Below are positions 1 to 8,019 of a DNA stretch of 64,000 nt, piece after piece. The translations under genes and the position numbers were made by a program. The notes beneath the pieces were generated by a model. It was given only the letters and a program-made list of their open reading frames with translations, was not told the DNA's origin and did not search any database. Origin of the DNA: Flavobacteriales bacterium. GTDB taxonomy: Bacteria > Bacteroidota > Bacteroidia > Flavobacteriales_D > Sanyastnellaceae. Location: assembly GCA_027491075.1 (NCBI GenBank), contig JAIXWX010000002.1:159905-223904 (forward strand), given 5' to 3'. Positions within the stretch are counted from its first letter, which is position 1. The number at the start of each line of letters is the position of its first letter.

Positions 1-1
1 C

Positions 2-955
2 GCCCAACGTATCATTATTGTTGCTTGTGGTACTTCCTGGCACGCCGGTTTAGTAGCCGAGTATTTGTTTGAAGATTTTGCGCGCATTCCTGTGGAGGTG
101 GAATATGCCAGCGAGTTTCGTTATCGAAACCCGGTGATCCTTCCGGGCGACATTGTCATTGCCATTTCACAATCGGGAGAAACTGCGGACACCTTAGCGG
201 CAATAGAACTTGCAAAAGAACGCGGCGCATACATTTTCGGAGTATGCAACGTGGTGGGATCGAGTATTTCTAGAGCCACACACACCGGCGCGTACACACA
301 CGCTGGGCCGGAAATAGGCGTGGCATCCACCAAAGCATTTACCGCACAAGTTACAGTATTATATCAGTTGGCACTCGCTGTTGCGTCTGCAAGGGATACC
401 ATTGCTCAAGAGCGACTGAACCGATTAATGGCAGGTCTAAACAGCATACCTGATCTTATTGAAGAGGTGCTGAAAACCAATGACGCAGTAGAGAAAATTG
501 CAGCCATTTATAAAGACTCAACCAACGCGCTCTATCTAGGTAGAGGATATACGTTCCCCGTTGCTTTAGAGGGTGCCTTAAAGTTGAAGGAAATTTCTTA
601 TATCCATGCAGAAGGGTACCCTGCCGCAGAAATGAAGCACGGACCAATAGCCTTGATTGATGAAGAAATGCCTGTGTTTGTCATTGCTACTCAAGGACAG
701 AGCTACGAAAAAGTGGTAAGCAATATTCAGGAGGTAAAGGCAAGAAAAGGAAAAATTATTGCCATTGTCACTGCAGGAGATAAGGTGGTTAAGGAATTGG
801 CAGACCATGTTATAGAAATACCCAAAACCGATGACAGCTTAGTGCCCATTGTTGCGGTAGTTCCATTGCAACTGCTTGCATATCATATTGCTGTAATGAG
901 AGGCTGTAATGTTGACCAACCCCGTAACCTAGCAAAAAGTGTCACTGTGGAGTGA
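2..955 (+). CDS. glmS: glutamine-fructose-6-phosphate aminotransferase (isomerizing), C-terminal part
   Basis: This is the 3' portion of GlmS, which makes glucosamine-6-phosphate from fructose-6-phosphate and glutamine in the cytoplasm, the first step towards UDP-GlcNAc for peptidoglycan and LPS. The frame is open from base 2, so the N-terminal glutaminase domain lies outside the window. Visible are both SIS (sugar isomerase) domains: CGTSWHAG near the left edge, the phosphosugar-binding SQSGETADTL, then EIGVASTKAFTAQ, HAEGYPAAEMKHGPIALID in the second SIS domain, and the family's characteristic C-terminus ending LAKSVTVE. The last residues match a normal full-length end, so only the 5' side is missing. 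Identification is very secure. Confidence 0.96.
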   Translation, partial: AQRIIIVACGTSWHAGLVAEYLFEDFARIPVEVEYASEFRYRNPVILPGDIVIAISQSGETADTLAAIELAKERGAYIFGVCNVVGSSISRATHTGAYTHAGPEIGVASTKAFTAQVTVLYQLALAVASARDTIAQERLNRLMAGLNSIPDLIEEVLKTNDAVEKIAAIYKDSTNALYLGRGYTFPVALEGALKLKEISYIHAEGYPAAEMKHGPIALIDEEMPVFVIATQGQSYEKVVSNIQEVKARKGKIIAIVTAGDKVVKELADHVIEIPKTDDSLVPIVAVVPLQLLAYHIAVMRGCNVDQPRNLAKSVTVE

Positions 956-961
956 TTTTTT
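936..961 (+). terminator. weak terminator-like hairpin at the glmS stop
   Basis: A 5-bp stem (TCACT at 942-946, AGTGA at 951-955) with loop GTGG overlaps the glmS stop codon and runs directly into a stretch of six T. The stem is short, so termination would be partial at best. Confidence 0.35.
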
Positions 962-1038
962 CATTATCAACAGCCTTTGGTGCAGTCTTTGACAACAGTC
1001 GACGCCTTGCGAAAGAAATGCGTCGAAAAAAATGTTCT

Positions 1039-1069
1039 TTTGGTCGATGAGAGATTTCGTATAAATTTG
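1039..1069 (+). promoter_or_regulatory. Bacteroidota-type promoter for the outer-membrane protein gene
   Basis: TTTG at 1039-1042, a 19-base spacer, then TAAATTTG at 1062-1069, an exact match to the -7 box TAnnTTTG. This is close to the best possible match to the known TTTG/TAnnTTTG promoter of this phylum. Transcription would start near 1076, giving a leader of about 115 bases before the ATG at 1192. Confidence 0.7.
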
Positions 1070-1075
1070 ACCCGT

Positions 1076-1103
1076 GAATGTCCGTTGTTAATAATTAACA
1101 TTC
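1076..1103 (+). promoter_or_regulatory. palindromic element in the 5' leader of the outer-membrane protein gene
   Basis: A perfect 7-1-7 palindrome (TGTTAAT, A, ATTAACA; 1086-1100) is nested inside GAATGT/ACATTC (1076-1081 and 1098-1103). It lies just after the predicted transcription start, so it may be an operator or an mRNA 5' stem-loop. The structure is seen; the function is inferred. Confidence 0.4.
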
Positions 1104-1191
1104 ACAAGTTAGAAAACCGATATAAAACCGTAAAAATCACAACAAGAAATTGCACAAACTTGCAATATCATAACCCAAAAACTCAACATTT

Positions 1192-2040
1192 ATGAAAAAG
1201 AAACTTTTGTTTGTTGCATTGGCCTTAGCATCTACAGGTCTTTTCGCACAGAAGCAGACCGGTGGAGAGAAGAACATTGAAGTACAGTTCTCTCCTTTGA
1301 ATGCTAGTCCAATCTCTACAAACGGAATCCGTTTGCGTTTGTTTAACAGCGAGTCTTCTGCTATCCGTATCGGTTTCGGTATCGGTGGTGGTACTACTAC
1401 TACTGTTAACACACAGCCATTTGAAGCTACAAGCTCTTCAGGAACAGACGTTCCAGTTGATGCATTGTATGACTATGACAGAAACTTCAGCTTCAATATC
1501 CGTCCAGGATATGAAATGCACTTCGAAGGAACTGACCGTCTTTCTCCATACGTAGGTGCTGAATTATTGATTGGTATCAACAGAAACTCTTTCGAAAGAG
1601 AATTCTGGGGACCAAACTCTCAAATTTCAGTTGACAACCAACAAAGAGAGAACTTCGAAATGTTCACTATGAAGAGAAACGAAGGTTCTACTGTAATCGG
1701 TTTCGGAGCAGTAGCGGGTGTGGATTACTACATCGCTGACAACCTTTATCTTGGTGCTGAAATCGGTTTCGGTTTCAACAGAACTGTACTAAGAGACGTT
1801 GAAGTAGAAGTATCTGATGAGAACTACTACATCTTCACTAACGACAACGCTGACGTATTGGGTGGTTATGTTGCTGATTTCGGCGATTTCAACGACGTTG
1901 CTACAGTAGTTGACGGTACTAACAACACTCGTATCCTTGAAAACAGAACCATCGTGGGTGACAACTCTGGCGATTGGAAAGATTTTCAGTGGGGAGTTAC
2001 CTTCCAGCCTACTATCCGTTTGGGTTGGTTGTTTAACTAA
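1192..2040 (+). CDS. outer-membrane beta-barrel protein
   Basis: A 282-residue exported protein with a clear signal peptide (about residues 1-19, ending LFAQ). The mature part alternates polar and aromatic residues with many Gly, as in small beta-barrels: IRIGFGIGGG near residue 65, YVGAELLIGIN near 120, IGFGAVAGVDYYIADNLYLGAE near 165-185, and a terminal strand IRLGWLFN ending in an aromatic-rich motif. This fits the OmpW/OmpA-barrel-like superfamily of Bacteroidota; no particular substrate can be named. Codon choice (AAC, GGT, CGT, TTC) is more biased than in most neighbours, which suggests high expression, in line with the near-consensus promoter upstream. A long inverted repeat follows the stop and the next gene is a lipoprotein on the same strand. 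Confidence 0.85.
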   Translation: MKKKLLFVALALASTGLFAQKQTGGEKNIEVQFSPLNASPISTNGIRLRLFNSESSAIRIGFGIGGGTTTTVNTQPFEATSSSGTDVPVDALYDYDRNFSFNIRPGYEMHFEGTDRLSPYVGAELLIGINRNSFEREFWGPNSQISVDNQQRENFEMFTMKRNEGSTVIGFGAVAGVDYYIADNLYLGAEIGFGFNRTVLRDVEVEVSDENYYIFTNDNADVLGGYVADFGDFNDVATVVDGTNNTRILENRTIVGDNSGDWKDFQWGVTFQPTIRLGWLFN

Positions 2041-2066
2041 TCGATTGTTTTTGTAAAGAAAATAGT

Positions 2067-2094
2067 AAGGGTTATGGCTAAGGCCATAACCCTT
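2067..2094 (+). terminator. strong intercistronic hairpin
   Basis: A 12-bp perfect stem (AAGGGTTATGGC and GCCATAACCCTT) with loop TAAG lies between the barrel gene and the lipoprotein gene. There is no real T-tract after it (TAACAC), so it may be a partial terminator or a 3'-end stabiliser that lets the upstream gene be expressed above the downstream one. Confidence 0.5.
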
Positions 2095-2117
2095 TAACAC
2101 TTAAATACACAACACTC

Positions 2118-3026
2118 ATGAACCTAAAGTTTTTCGCATTTGCGGCAACCATCGGAGCAAGCTTGGTGTTTGCTGGTTGTCAGAAAGAAGAAGAAGCAAC
2201 TTACGGAGCTCCTGTTAGTGTTCAAACTGGTCAAAAGGTTGGCACTGCCACCATTTCTGGTGAAAACATGCGCGAGGCATCCAAAGTAGTTTCTAAAGTT
2301 CCTAAACTTCGTTATTACGATCCGTACAGACACCGTTTCCTTGACCTGAATCTACAAAACAGAGAGTTCGTCTTCTCTGATCCAGATGAAGGTTTCACGT
2401 TTGACAATATCGGAGCTAACAACGATGTAATGGTGTACTCTGATAATAGCGGAGACTACATCATCTACTCTACGGGTATTGCTTCTGCTGCCAATGGCGG
2501 AGGTGGTCTTGTAGTAGCAGGTGAAACCGTACTAAACATGGACTTCACCGTGTGCATAGGTGCTCAGGAAATCCAAGATGGATCTAGCTGGGATGACCTT
2601 TTCGACATCGGTGCTGACTTCGACGAATTTGGCCTCGTTGTAGGTATTGCTGGCGATTTCGATGCATTGCAAGATGCTGATTGGGAATCTGAAAATTTCG
2701 ATCCTTTTGAATTCATCGAAGGATATGCTTCTTACTATGTAATCTCTTCAGATCTTAGCGGAGAGCACGAAGTATTTGATTGGTTAGGTTGGGTGAACGA
2801 TGAGTTCAGCGACATCAATGATTTCGCTAGCTCTGTAGTGATCGACCTACAGCAAGAAGCTATTTATTTGTCTACCTCTGGTACCGTAACTGTTGCCGGT
2901 GGATCTATGACTTATGATGGAGAATACGCAAGCCTTATGGATGTATTCACCAGCTTCTTTGAAGATTCTGAAGAAGATGTTGATATTGATATCGTAAGTG
3001 GTTACGGTCAAATGGCTTGTAACTAA
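2118..3026 (+). CDS. acidic lipoprotein of unknown function
   Basis: A 302-residue protein with a lipoprotein signal peptide: a hydrophobic stretch then the lipobox VFAGC, with Cys at about residue 20 followed by QKEEEA. The mature protein is very rich in Asp and Glu (for example DWESENFDPFEF and FEDSEEDVDIDI near the C-terminus), often next to Phe or Trp. No catalytic motif or known domain was recognised. It follows the barrel gene in the same direction with 77 bases between, so the two may be co-transcribed and work together in the envelope, but that is inference. A strong terminator follows the stop. Confidence 0.8.
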   Translation: MNLKFFAFAATIGASLVFAGCQKEEEATYGAPVSVQTGQKVGTATISGENMREASKVVSKVPKLRYYDPYRHRFLDLNLQNREFVFSDPDEGFTFDNIGANNDVMVYSDNSGDYIIYSTGIASAANGGGGLVVAGETVLNMDFTVCIGAQEIQDGSSWDDLFDIGADFDEFGLVVGIAGDFDALQDADWESENFDPFEFIEGYASYYVISSDLSGEHEVFDWLGWVNDEFSDINDFASSVVIDLQQEAIYLSTSGTVTVAGGSMTYDGEYASLMDVFTSFFEDSEEDVDIDIVSGYGQMACN

Positions 3027-3050
3027 TCTGAATAAACGTTTTATGTCATT

Positions 3051-3086
3051 AAAAAAGCCTCGTTCTATCGAACGAGGCTTTTTTTT
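3051..3086 (+). terminator. bidirectional rho-independent terminator
   Basis: Stem GCCTCGTTC (3057-3065), loop TATC, GAACGAGGC (3070-3078), followed by eight T and preceded by six A. It can end transcripts from both sides: the lipoprotein gene on the plus strand and the transporter gene on the minus strand, whose stop is only a few bases away. Confidence 0.92.
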
Positions 3087-3092
3087 GGCTGT

Positions 3093-3959
3093 TCAAGCTT
3101 TCTTTCTTAGTCTATTCTCTAAAAAAATTGTCCCTAGAATGATTCCAGAACCTAAATAAAACTGGGGCGACATGAATTCTTTTTCTCCATAAAGAAATAA
3201 AGCAATAAGAATAGTGTACAATGGCTCTAGATTAATCGCCAATGCCACTGTAAAAGGTGTGAGCACCTTCATTACATCTATGCTCACAATAAAAGCAATA
3301 CCCGTAGCTACGGTTCCCAGAATCAGAACTAACAAAAAGTCTCTTTGATCAATCGCCACTACATCACTGAAGTGCACACCGCTTAAGAATAAGAAGACGG
3401 TCATCCCAAGAAAAGCAAAAAACATTTCGTAAAACGCCATTTTCACAGGATGATACGTTTTTACCAAAATACTGTTTGTACTGGAGAAAATTGCAGCGAG
3501 CAACGCTGCAGTCAAGGACATCACAATGCCTAATTGTTTATCTGGTTCAAAGCGGAAAATAATCGTTAAACCAAGAACAACCAAACCACCTAAAACCAAT
3601 TCAAGCTTAGAAAAACGCGTCTTCCGTATAAGCGGTGAAGTCAAAGCGACAAAAAACGAAGTAGTGCTAATCACAGCGAGGGCCGTAGAAACATTGCTCA
3701 CTTTAATACTTCCAAAAAAGAATATCCAATGTGCCGCCGTTAGCAACCCAACAATAGCGTACATGGCTGCTTCTTTAGGCGCAAGTCTCCATTCTATTTT
3801 CTTAAAGAATAAATAAACCCCAATAGTGATCGTAGCGATAAATACACGCCACCACACCAACTCTTGAGCATCTAAAGAAATTTCGTTGCCTAAAATACCA
3901 GTGAATCCCCAAACGAAAACAGTAAGGTGAAGTGCCAATAATGCTTTACTTCTCGTCAT
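3093..3959 (-). CDS. DMT-superfamily (EamA) transporter
   Basis: A 288-residue inner-membrane protein of the drug/metabolite transporter superfamily. About ten hydrophobic segments are visible, in two halves of five, each half an EamA domain: the first begins LLALHLTVFVWGFTG, the second around LGIVMSLTAALLAAIF. The family exports or imports small metabolites, amino acids or nucleosides; the substrate cannot be told from sequence. I chose the ATG at 3959 (MTRSKALL); a TTG 15 bases upstream would give a longer form. The start lies inside the 3' end of the DUF502 gene (14-base overlap), so the two are probably one transcript with translational coupling. Confidence 0.88.
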   Translation of the reverse strand: MTRSKALLALHLTVFVWGFTGILGNEISLDAQELVWWRVFIATITIGVYLFFKKIEWRLAPKEAAMYAIVGLLTAAHWIFFFGSIKVSNVSTALAVISTTSFFVALTSPLIRKTRFSKLELVLGGLVVLGLTIIFRFEPDKQLGIVMSLTAALLAAIFSSTNSILVKTYHPVKMAFYEMFFAFLGMTVFLFLSGVHFSDVVAIDQRDFLLVLILGTVATGIAFIVSIDVMKVLTPFTVALAINLEPLYTILIALFLYGEKEFMSPQFYLGSGIILGTIFLENRLRKKA

Positions 3960-4560
3960 CTTCTGCTTTCTCAATTTCCACTATTCCACCACTGACGATA
4001 TACTTCATAATTTCTACGCTATTTCTATCGATGGGAGTCACATTCTTCTTTGGAACAACCACAAGATGTCCAGAAAAGCTATAAGACATGGGGAAATAGA
4101 CTGCCACTTTACCTTCGATTTCGTCGGCCAATTCGGTGAGGTCTTCATCTGTGACAAAACCAATCATTTCTAGCTCTTGCTGAGGATTTATTTTAACCAA
4201 AACCGGCTTATTAAAGCGCTTCTTGCTACCAACAAAGGCATCAATAAGATCTTTCAAACTTTTGTAAAAAGGCACTTTCTCCAACCATCTTCCTAGCCTT
4301 CTCTTAATGGGATCAGAGATCAACTTTGTTCCCAAATATCCCATCAAAAAGAGAAATACCAACAATAAAAAGATGCTCAATGGAGATATCTCCGTGCCTG
4401 TCCTGTCTAGTTCTTCTTTGGTGTAAAGTACATTCAATAACGGTGTACTCAGCCAAACTAAAATTTTATATATGATATAAAATACAATGGCAATAGGTAC
4501 CGTGATTAACACACCATTCAAGGTATAACCAGCAATACCCCTTAAAATCCCATTCTTCAT
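3946..4560 (-). CDS. DUF502 family membrane protein
   Basis: A 204-residue protein of the DUF502 family, whose members are inner-membrane proteins of unknown function. Two hydrophobic segments lie near the N-terminus (NGVLITVPIAIVFYIIYKI and ISIFLLLVFLFLMGYLGTKL with flanking residues), followed by a cytoplasmic-type beta-rich region with the family's VLVKINPQQELEMIGFVTDE and YFPMSYSFSGHLVVVP motifs. The ATG at 4560 is preferred over the upstream in-frame start at 4623: a -7 box (TACATTTG) sits just upstream of 4560, and the upstream extension would be read through a transcription terminator. It is followed by the DMT transporter with a short overlap. Confidence 0.88.
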   Translation of the reverse strand: MKNGILRGIAGYTLNGVLITVPIAIVFYIIYKILVWLSTPLLNVLYTKEELDRTGTEISPLSIFLLLVFLFLMGYLGTKLISDPIKRRLGRWLEKVPFYKSLKDLIDAFVGSKKRFNKPVLVKINPQQELEMIGFVTDEDLTELADEIEGKVAVYFPMSYSFSGHLVVVPKKNVTPIDRNSVEIMKYIVSGGIVEIEKAEDDEK

Positions 4561-4577
4561 GAAGACACTATTTGTGG

Positions 4578-4585
4578 CAAATGTA
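4578..4585 (-). promoter_or_regulatory. -7 box upstream of the DUF502 gene
   Basis: The minus strand reads TACATTTG, an exact TAnnTTTG match, about 18 bases before the ATG at 4560. No TTTG is seen at the usual -33 distance, where the upstream terminator lies. Confidence 0.5.
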
Positions 4586-4590
4586 CCAAA

Positions 4591-4632
4591 ATAAAAAACC
4601 GCGGTTGCTGTGTTGATTAGCAAACCGCGGTT
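4591..4632 (-). terminator. terminator of the lamin-tail protein gene
   Basis: Two copies of AACCGCGGTT (4597-4606 and 4623-4632) with matching GCT/AGC extensions pair around a short loop. On the minus strand the stem is followed by TTTTTTATTTT. It lies between the stop of the T9SS protein gene and the DUF502 start. Confidence 0.88.
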
Positions 4633-4648
4633 CTAATTCTGCGAAAAA

Positions 4649-7600
4649 TTATTTTACTATCACTCGAAGCGTTTGGCTTGCATTATCCGATTCACAAAGA
4701 ATCGTGTACACACCAGATGGATAATTTCCAACATCTAACCTTGTGGTTCCGATATTGACGTTGCTCAATCGTGTCACTTCCTTTCCTGCGATATCAAACA
4801 CACGTACTAGGTTCAGTTGCTGAGAAACCTCTAAATTGATGAAGTCACTTGCTGGCACTGGATAAGCAGTAATATTCGTGCTGGAGTTCTCCTCTACAGA
4901 AGAATAAACAACATCCACTGTGATGCTCGATGCATCAGTACAACCATCTAAGCTCGCAATTAAAGTAACAGTCAATTCAGCCAGTGGTGCTAAAGCATCG
5001 TAAGAATAAAAATACTCACTCAAATCTCCTTCTAGTGTTTGGCCGTCACCCAAGTCCCACTCAAGGGTAGCACCATTTGTGCTGGTATTGGTAATATCCA
5101 CTGTTACTCCATTATCACCAAACACTACTGGGTTCGCGATGGCAAATGATGCAATCACTTGCTCTGTTATATCTTCCATGTAACGAGGATAGATGACATA
5201 ACCTTGATCGTAAGGAGCTGATTCGTCCATCTGCTCTACTATTCCCGTCAAAGTAAAACGACCGTCTATTACAGCCTCGTCAAAGATTTCAGAATCACCG
5301 TCGATCAAGATCTGAAACACCCCGCTTCCTTCAGCATCCACCACAAAGAAACTTCCTTCTCCAGTCCATTGGTTTTGATCTACCAACTCAACACACTCGA
5401 TGGTTACCAAACTACTTTCATTTTCTTCAGTTATAGAAGTAACCACGGTAGAAGGGAACAATGGATGATTCTGATCTATTAATGTAATTGCATCCGGACG
5501 AATCTCGGACTGTCCCATAAACTGATCAATAATTCCCTGAACGTGAATACTGTCGCCCTCACTTACAGAATACCCTAAGTTTTCCAAAGCACTAAAGACC
5601 TTGATTCCACCGGTTTCATCCAATAAATGAAAGTGAATTCCTTGCGCATTGAAGTTAATACCATGAACAATTCCTCTAAGCTCGCAAGGAACATCCGAAC
5701 TATCCAAAATACCATTGGCATCCGTTCCTTTAACTTCAGCAATAGAATACAAAGGATAGGACTGATCATTGGCTACAATCGTCAATGTGAATTCCGGAAT
5801 AAGTATCTCCTCTCCATTCAATGCAGTCAACTGAAGTGTAAAAAACTCCACATTGTCTTCTTCGATTAGATCGTCAATCACCTGAATGGATATCGTTTGC
5901 TGTGAATTTCCAGGTTCAAATGTCAATACTTGTGGCCCATCATTCACGTAGTCCTCTCCAGCCAGCGCTGTTCCGTCGATGAAAGACAATTCCAGTTGTG
6001 CTTGAACTGGAATATTGTAAGCTATGATGGCTACATCGTAAGTTCCTACACCTTCTTCAACACTTTGAGCGCTGATTTCGAATCCCAAAACAGGCACATC
6101 AGAGCAAGGAATGAAGTCATGCTGACCAATGGTTGAATAAACATTAGAACTGACAACGGCATATTGATTGGCTGCAACGCTCCAGTCAGTAGTACCTTCT
6201 GTTACGAAAGGAAGTCTTGTCAGCGCAAAGTTTTGAGTGGTTCCGCTTCCTACCGACCAAAAATCACCCGGGTCTTGTCCAATCACACCAATAGCATCGA
6301 TATCTACCCCATTTTGTTGAAGTACAAATGCATCATCACCATTAAAATTAACTACGGTGCTCTGAGCATCAGCGATCGCTAAGAGCTCCGGCCCAGCTTG
6401 TGGGTGGGCAATAACGTAGGTTTCTCCTCCAGCGAGAATTCCTTCTGGAGCAAAAACTGTATTGAATGTGGTTGAACCATTGGTGTATAAAAACACCTCA
6501 TAGTTATCTAAATCGATTGGATAAATAGACGTATTATACAATTCTATCGCCTTATTAAAAGACGATCCTTCAAAGTATTCTGATATAATCAATGACTCAC
6601 ATCCATTTTCGAAGGAGCAGTCCAGTACCTGAATAGTGATGAAATTGTCTGTCAAGGCCACACAAGCGCCGTCCGTTGCAATCAATGTCGCATCATCTCC
6701 AATTTCCAAAGTTGAAGCATCCAGATTCGGGTAATAAGACAAGCCCCATATTCTATATGCTCCGAAAGGAAGGTTATCCAAATTGATCAATCCCGCATCT
6801 AGCACTTGTACGATCGTATTGGATGCTGTGGTAAGCAAGAATAAGAAGTCCTGTGGTTCATTGCCTGTCAATCCAACTTCAATAAAATCAGCCTCTCCAT
6901 CGTTGCAAATAGAATAGAAAGAAGCCTCAGAAGTAATTGTACCTCCTACACAAACGGGCAAAGAACAATCCTCAATCACGATATCCACAGAGTTGTTGCT
7001 AACGTCAATGCAATCGTCCGAATCCACCGCGCTGATCAAATCACCTTCTTCAATAGTGATTCCATCTAGATTGCCCGTGTACACAACAGCAAAAACTTCA
7101 TATTGTCCAATAGGATAAAGATCCAAATCAAAACTTCCAATATCACTCAGGGCTACAATCAATCCAGAAAAATCTACTAAAGCATAGAAGTAAGTTTCAT
7201 CTACCTCAGGAGCGCCAGAAAGTGAAAAGAAATATGGATCTTCATCCTCGTTGCTGCATGAAGTAATGGGTTCTGTAAACATCATCGGAACTACATCTAG
7301 CGCAATGCAAGTTGGTGTTGCTCCCGCATTGAATGCACCAGGAGTTGGAGCTTGACGCACAAAGTTAGAAGACGCAAAAGGGGATCCTCCATCTGGAACT
7401 CTGGACAGAGATACGGCTGTTCCTGTTGACTCCGCGTTTTCATCTGCTTGGATCTGACCAGGGGTGAGCACAGATAAAAGTACTGTATCATCCAGGTCTA
7501 AGGTGCCATATACCAAAGCATCTACTAGGCCTGTATTGGTAACAGGAGTGGACGCAGGAAACGCACTTATATCGGCACTATAGATGGCTACGGCATCTGC

Positions 7601-7918
7601 CCCATTTTGAAGGGTATTCTCAGGAAAAATGATTTGTACCCCGTTTACCCCTGCATTCCCCAAAACGAAAAGTCCATTGTTATCCGTAGAGAATCCATTC
7701 AAGCTAAATGTCTGATAAGACAGGTCATTCGATCCATTGTAGAAGACTACTACTAGCCCGTCCAAAGAGGTGTTTGGAGCTCCGAGAAGTTCGACAAACT
7801 CAGAAGCATCATTGACCATATCAATTACAGGTTGATCACAGTCTAGCTCATTGATGACTACTTGGCTTTGTGCCGAAAAGGTTACGAAGAGCAGTGTTGC
7901 AAGTAAAAAACGCTTCAT
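4649..7918 (-). CDS. secreted multidomain protein: lamin-tail, Calx-beta, OB-like, PKD, T9SS type A sorting domain
   Basis: A 1,089-residue exported protein. A signal peptide (MKRFLLATLLFV...SAQSQ) fixes the start at 7918; a longer upstream start would place non-signal residues first. In order: a lamin-tail-like domain from about residue 20 (VVINELDCDQ, ASEFVELLG), repeated Ig-like stretches, a second lamin-tail domain near 440 (LIISEYFEGSSFNKAIELYN), a Calx-beta domain near 610-710 (GTALAGEDYV), an OB-fold-like segment near 735-915, a PKD domain near 925-1005 (WDLGDGQTLEGD), and a C-terminal T9SS type A sorting domain near 1010-1089 (AYPVPASDFINLEVS). The cargo should cross the outer membrane by T9SS and stay on the surface or be released. 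Lamin-tail plus OB domains are common in secreted nucleases, but no nuclease domain is visible here. Its own promoter and terminator bracket it. Confidence 0.88.
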   Translation of the reverse strand: MKRFLLATLLFVTFSAQSQVVINELDCDQPVIDMVNDASEFVELLGAPNTSLDGLVVVFYNGSNDLSYQTFSLNGFSTDNNGLFVLGNAGVNGVQIIFPENTLQNGADAVAIYSADISAFPASTPVTNTGLVDALVYGTLDLDDTVLLSVLTPGQIQADENAESTGTAVSLSRVPDGGSPFASSNFVRQAPTPGAFNAGATPTCIALDVVPMMFTEPITSCSNEDEDPYFFSLSGAPEVDETYFYALVDFSGLIVALSDIGSFDLDLYPIGQYEVFAVVYTGNLDGITIEEGDLISAVDSDDCIDVSNNSVDIVIEDCSLPVCVGGTITSEASFYSICNDGEADFIEVGLTGNEPQDFLFLLTTASNTIVQVLDAGLINLDNLPFGAYRIWGLSYYPNLDASTLEIGDDATLIATDGACVALTDNFITIQVLDCSFENGCESLIISEYFEGSSFNKAIELYNTSIYPIDLDNYEVFLYTNGSTTFNTVFAPEGILAGGETYVIAHPQAGPELLAIADAQSTVVNFNGDDAFVLQQNGVDIDAIGVIGQDPGDFWSVGSGTTQNFALTRLPFVTEGTTDWSVAANQYAVVSSNVYSTIGQHDFIPCSDVPVLGFEISAQSVEEGVGTYDVAIIAYNIPVQAQLELSFIDGTALAGEDYVNDGPQVLTFEPGNSQQTISIQVIDDLIEEDNVEFFTLQLTALNGEEILIPEFTLTIVANDQSYPLYSIAEVKGTDANGILDSSDVPCELRGIVHGINFNAQGIHFHLLDETGGIKVFSALENLGYSVSEGDSIHVQGIIDQFMGQSEIRPDAITLIDQNHPLFPSTVVTSITEENESSLVTIECVELVDQNQWTGEGSFFVVDAEGSGVFQILIDGDSEIFDEAVIDGRFTLTGIVEQMDESAPYDQGYVIYPRYMEDITEQVIASFAIANPVVFGDNGVTVDITNTSTNGATLEWDLGDGQTLEGDLSEYFYSYDALAPLAELTVTLIASLDGCTDASSITVDVVYSSVEENSSTNITAYPVPASDFINLEVSQQLNLVRVFDIAGKEVTRLSNVNIGTTRLDVGNYPSGVYTILCESDNASQTLRVIVK

Positions 7919-7938
7919 TTGATTGATTATTAGGACAA

Positions 7939-7965
7939 CAAAAATAAGGTGAGAAAAGTACCAAA
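7939..7965 (-). promoter_or_regulatory. promoter of the lamin-tail protein gene
   Basis: On the minus strand TATTTTTG (7939-7946) matches TAnnTTTG exactly. A TTTG lies 15 bases further upstream (7962-7965), slightly closer than usual. The start codon at 7918 is about 20 bases downstream. Confidence 0.5.
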
Positions 7966-8019
7966 CGGCATATCCCATTTATTTCTTATTATTGTAGTAA
8001 CCTTGACATTATTTGATAC

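Noticed and set aside
977-1195. 72-codon ORF between glmS and the outer-membrane protein gene
   Set aside because: It covers the promoter and leader of the next gene, has low-complexity content and no recognisable domain.
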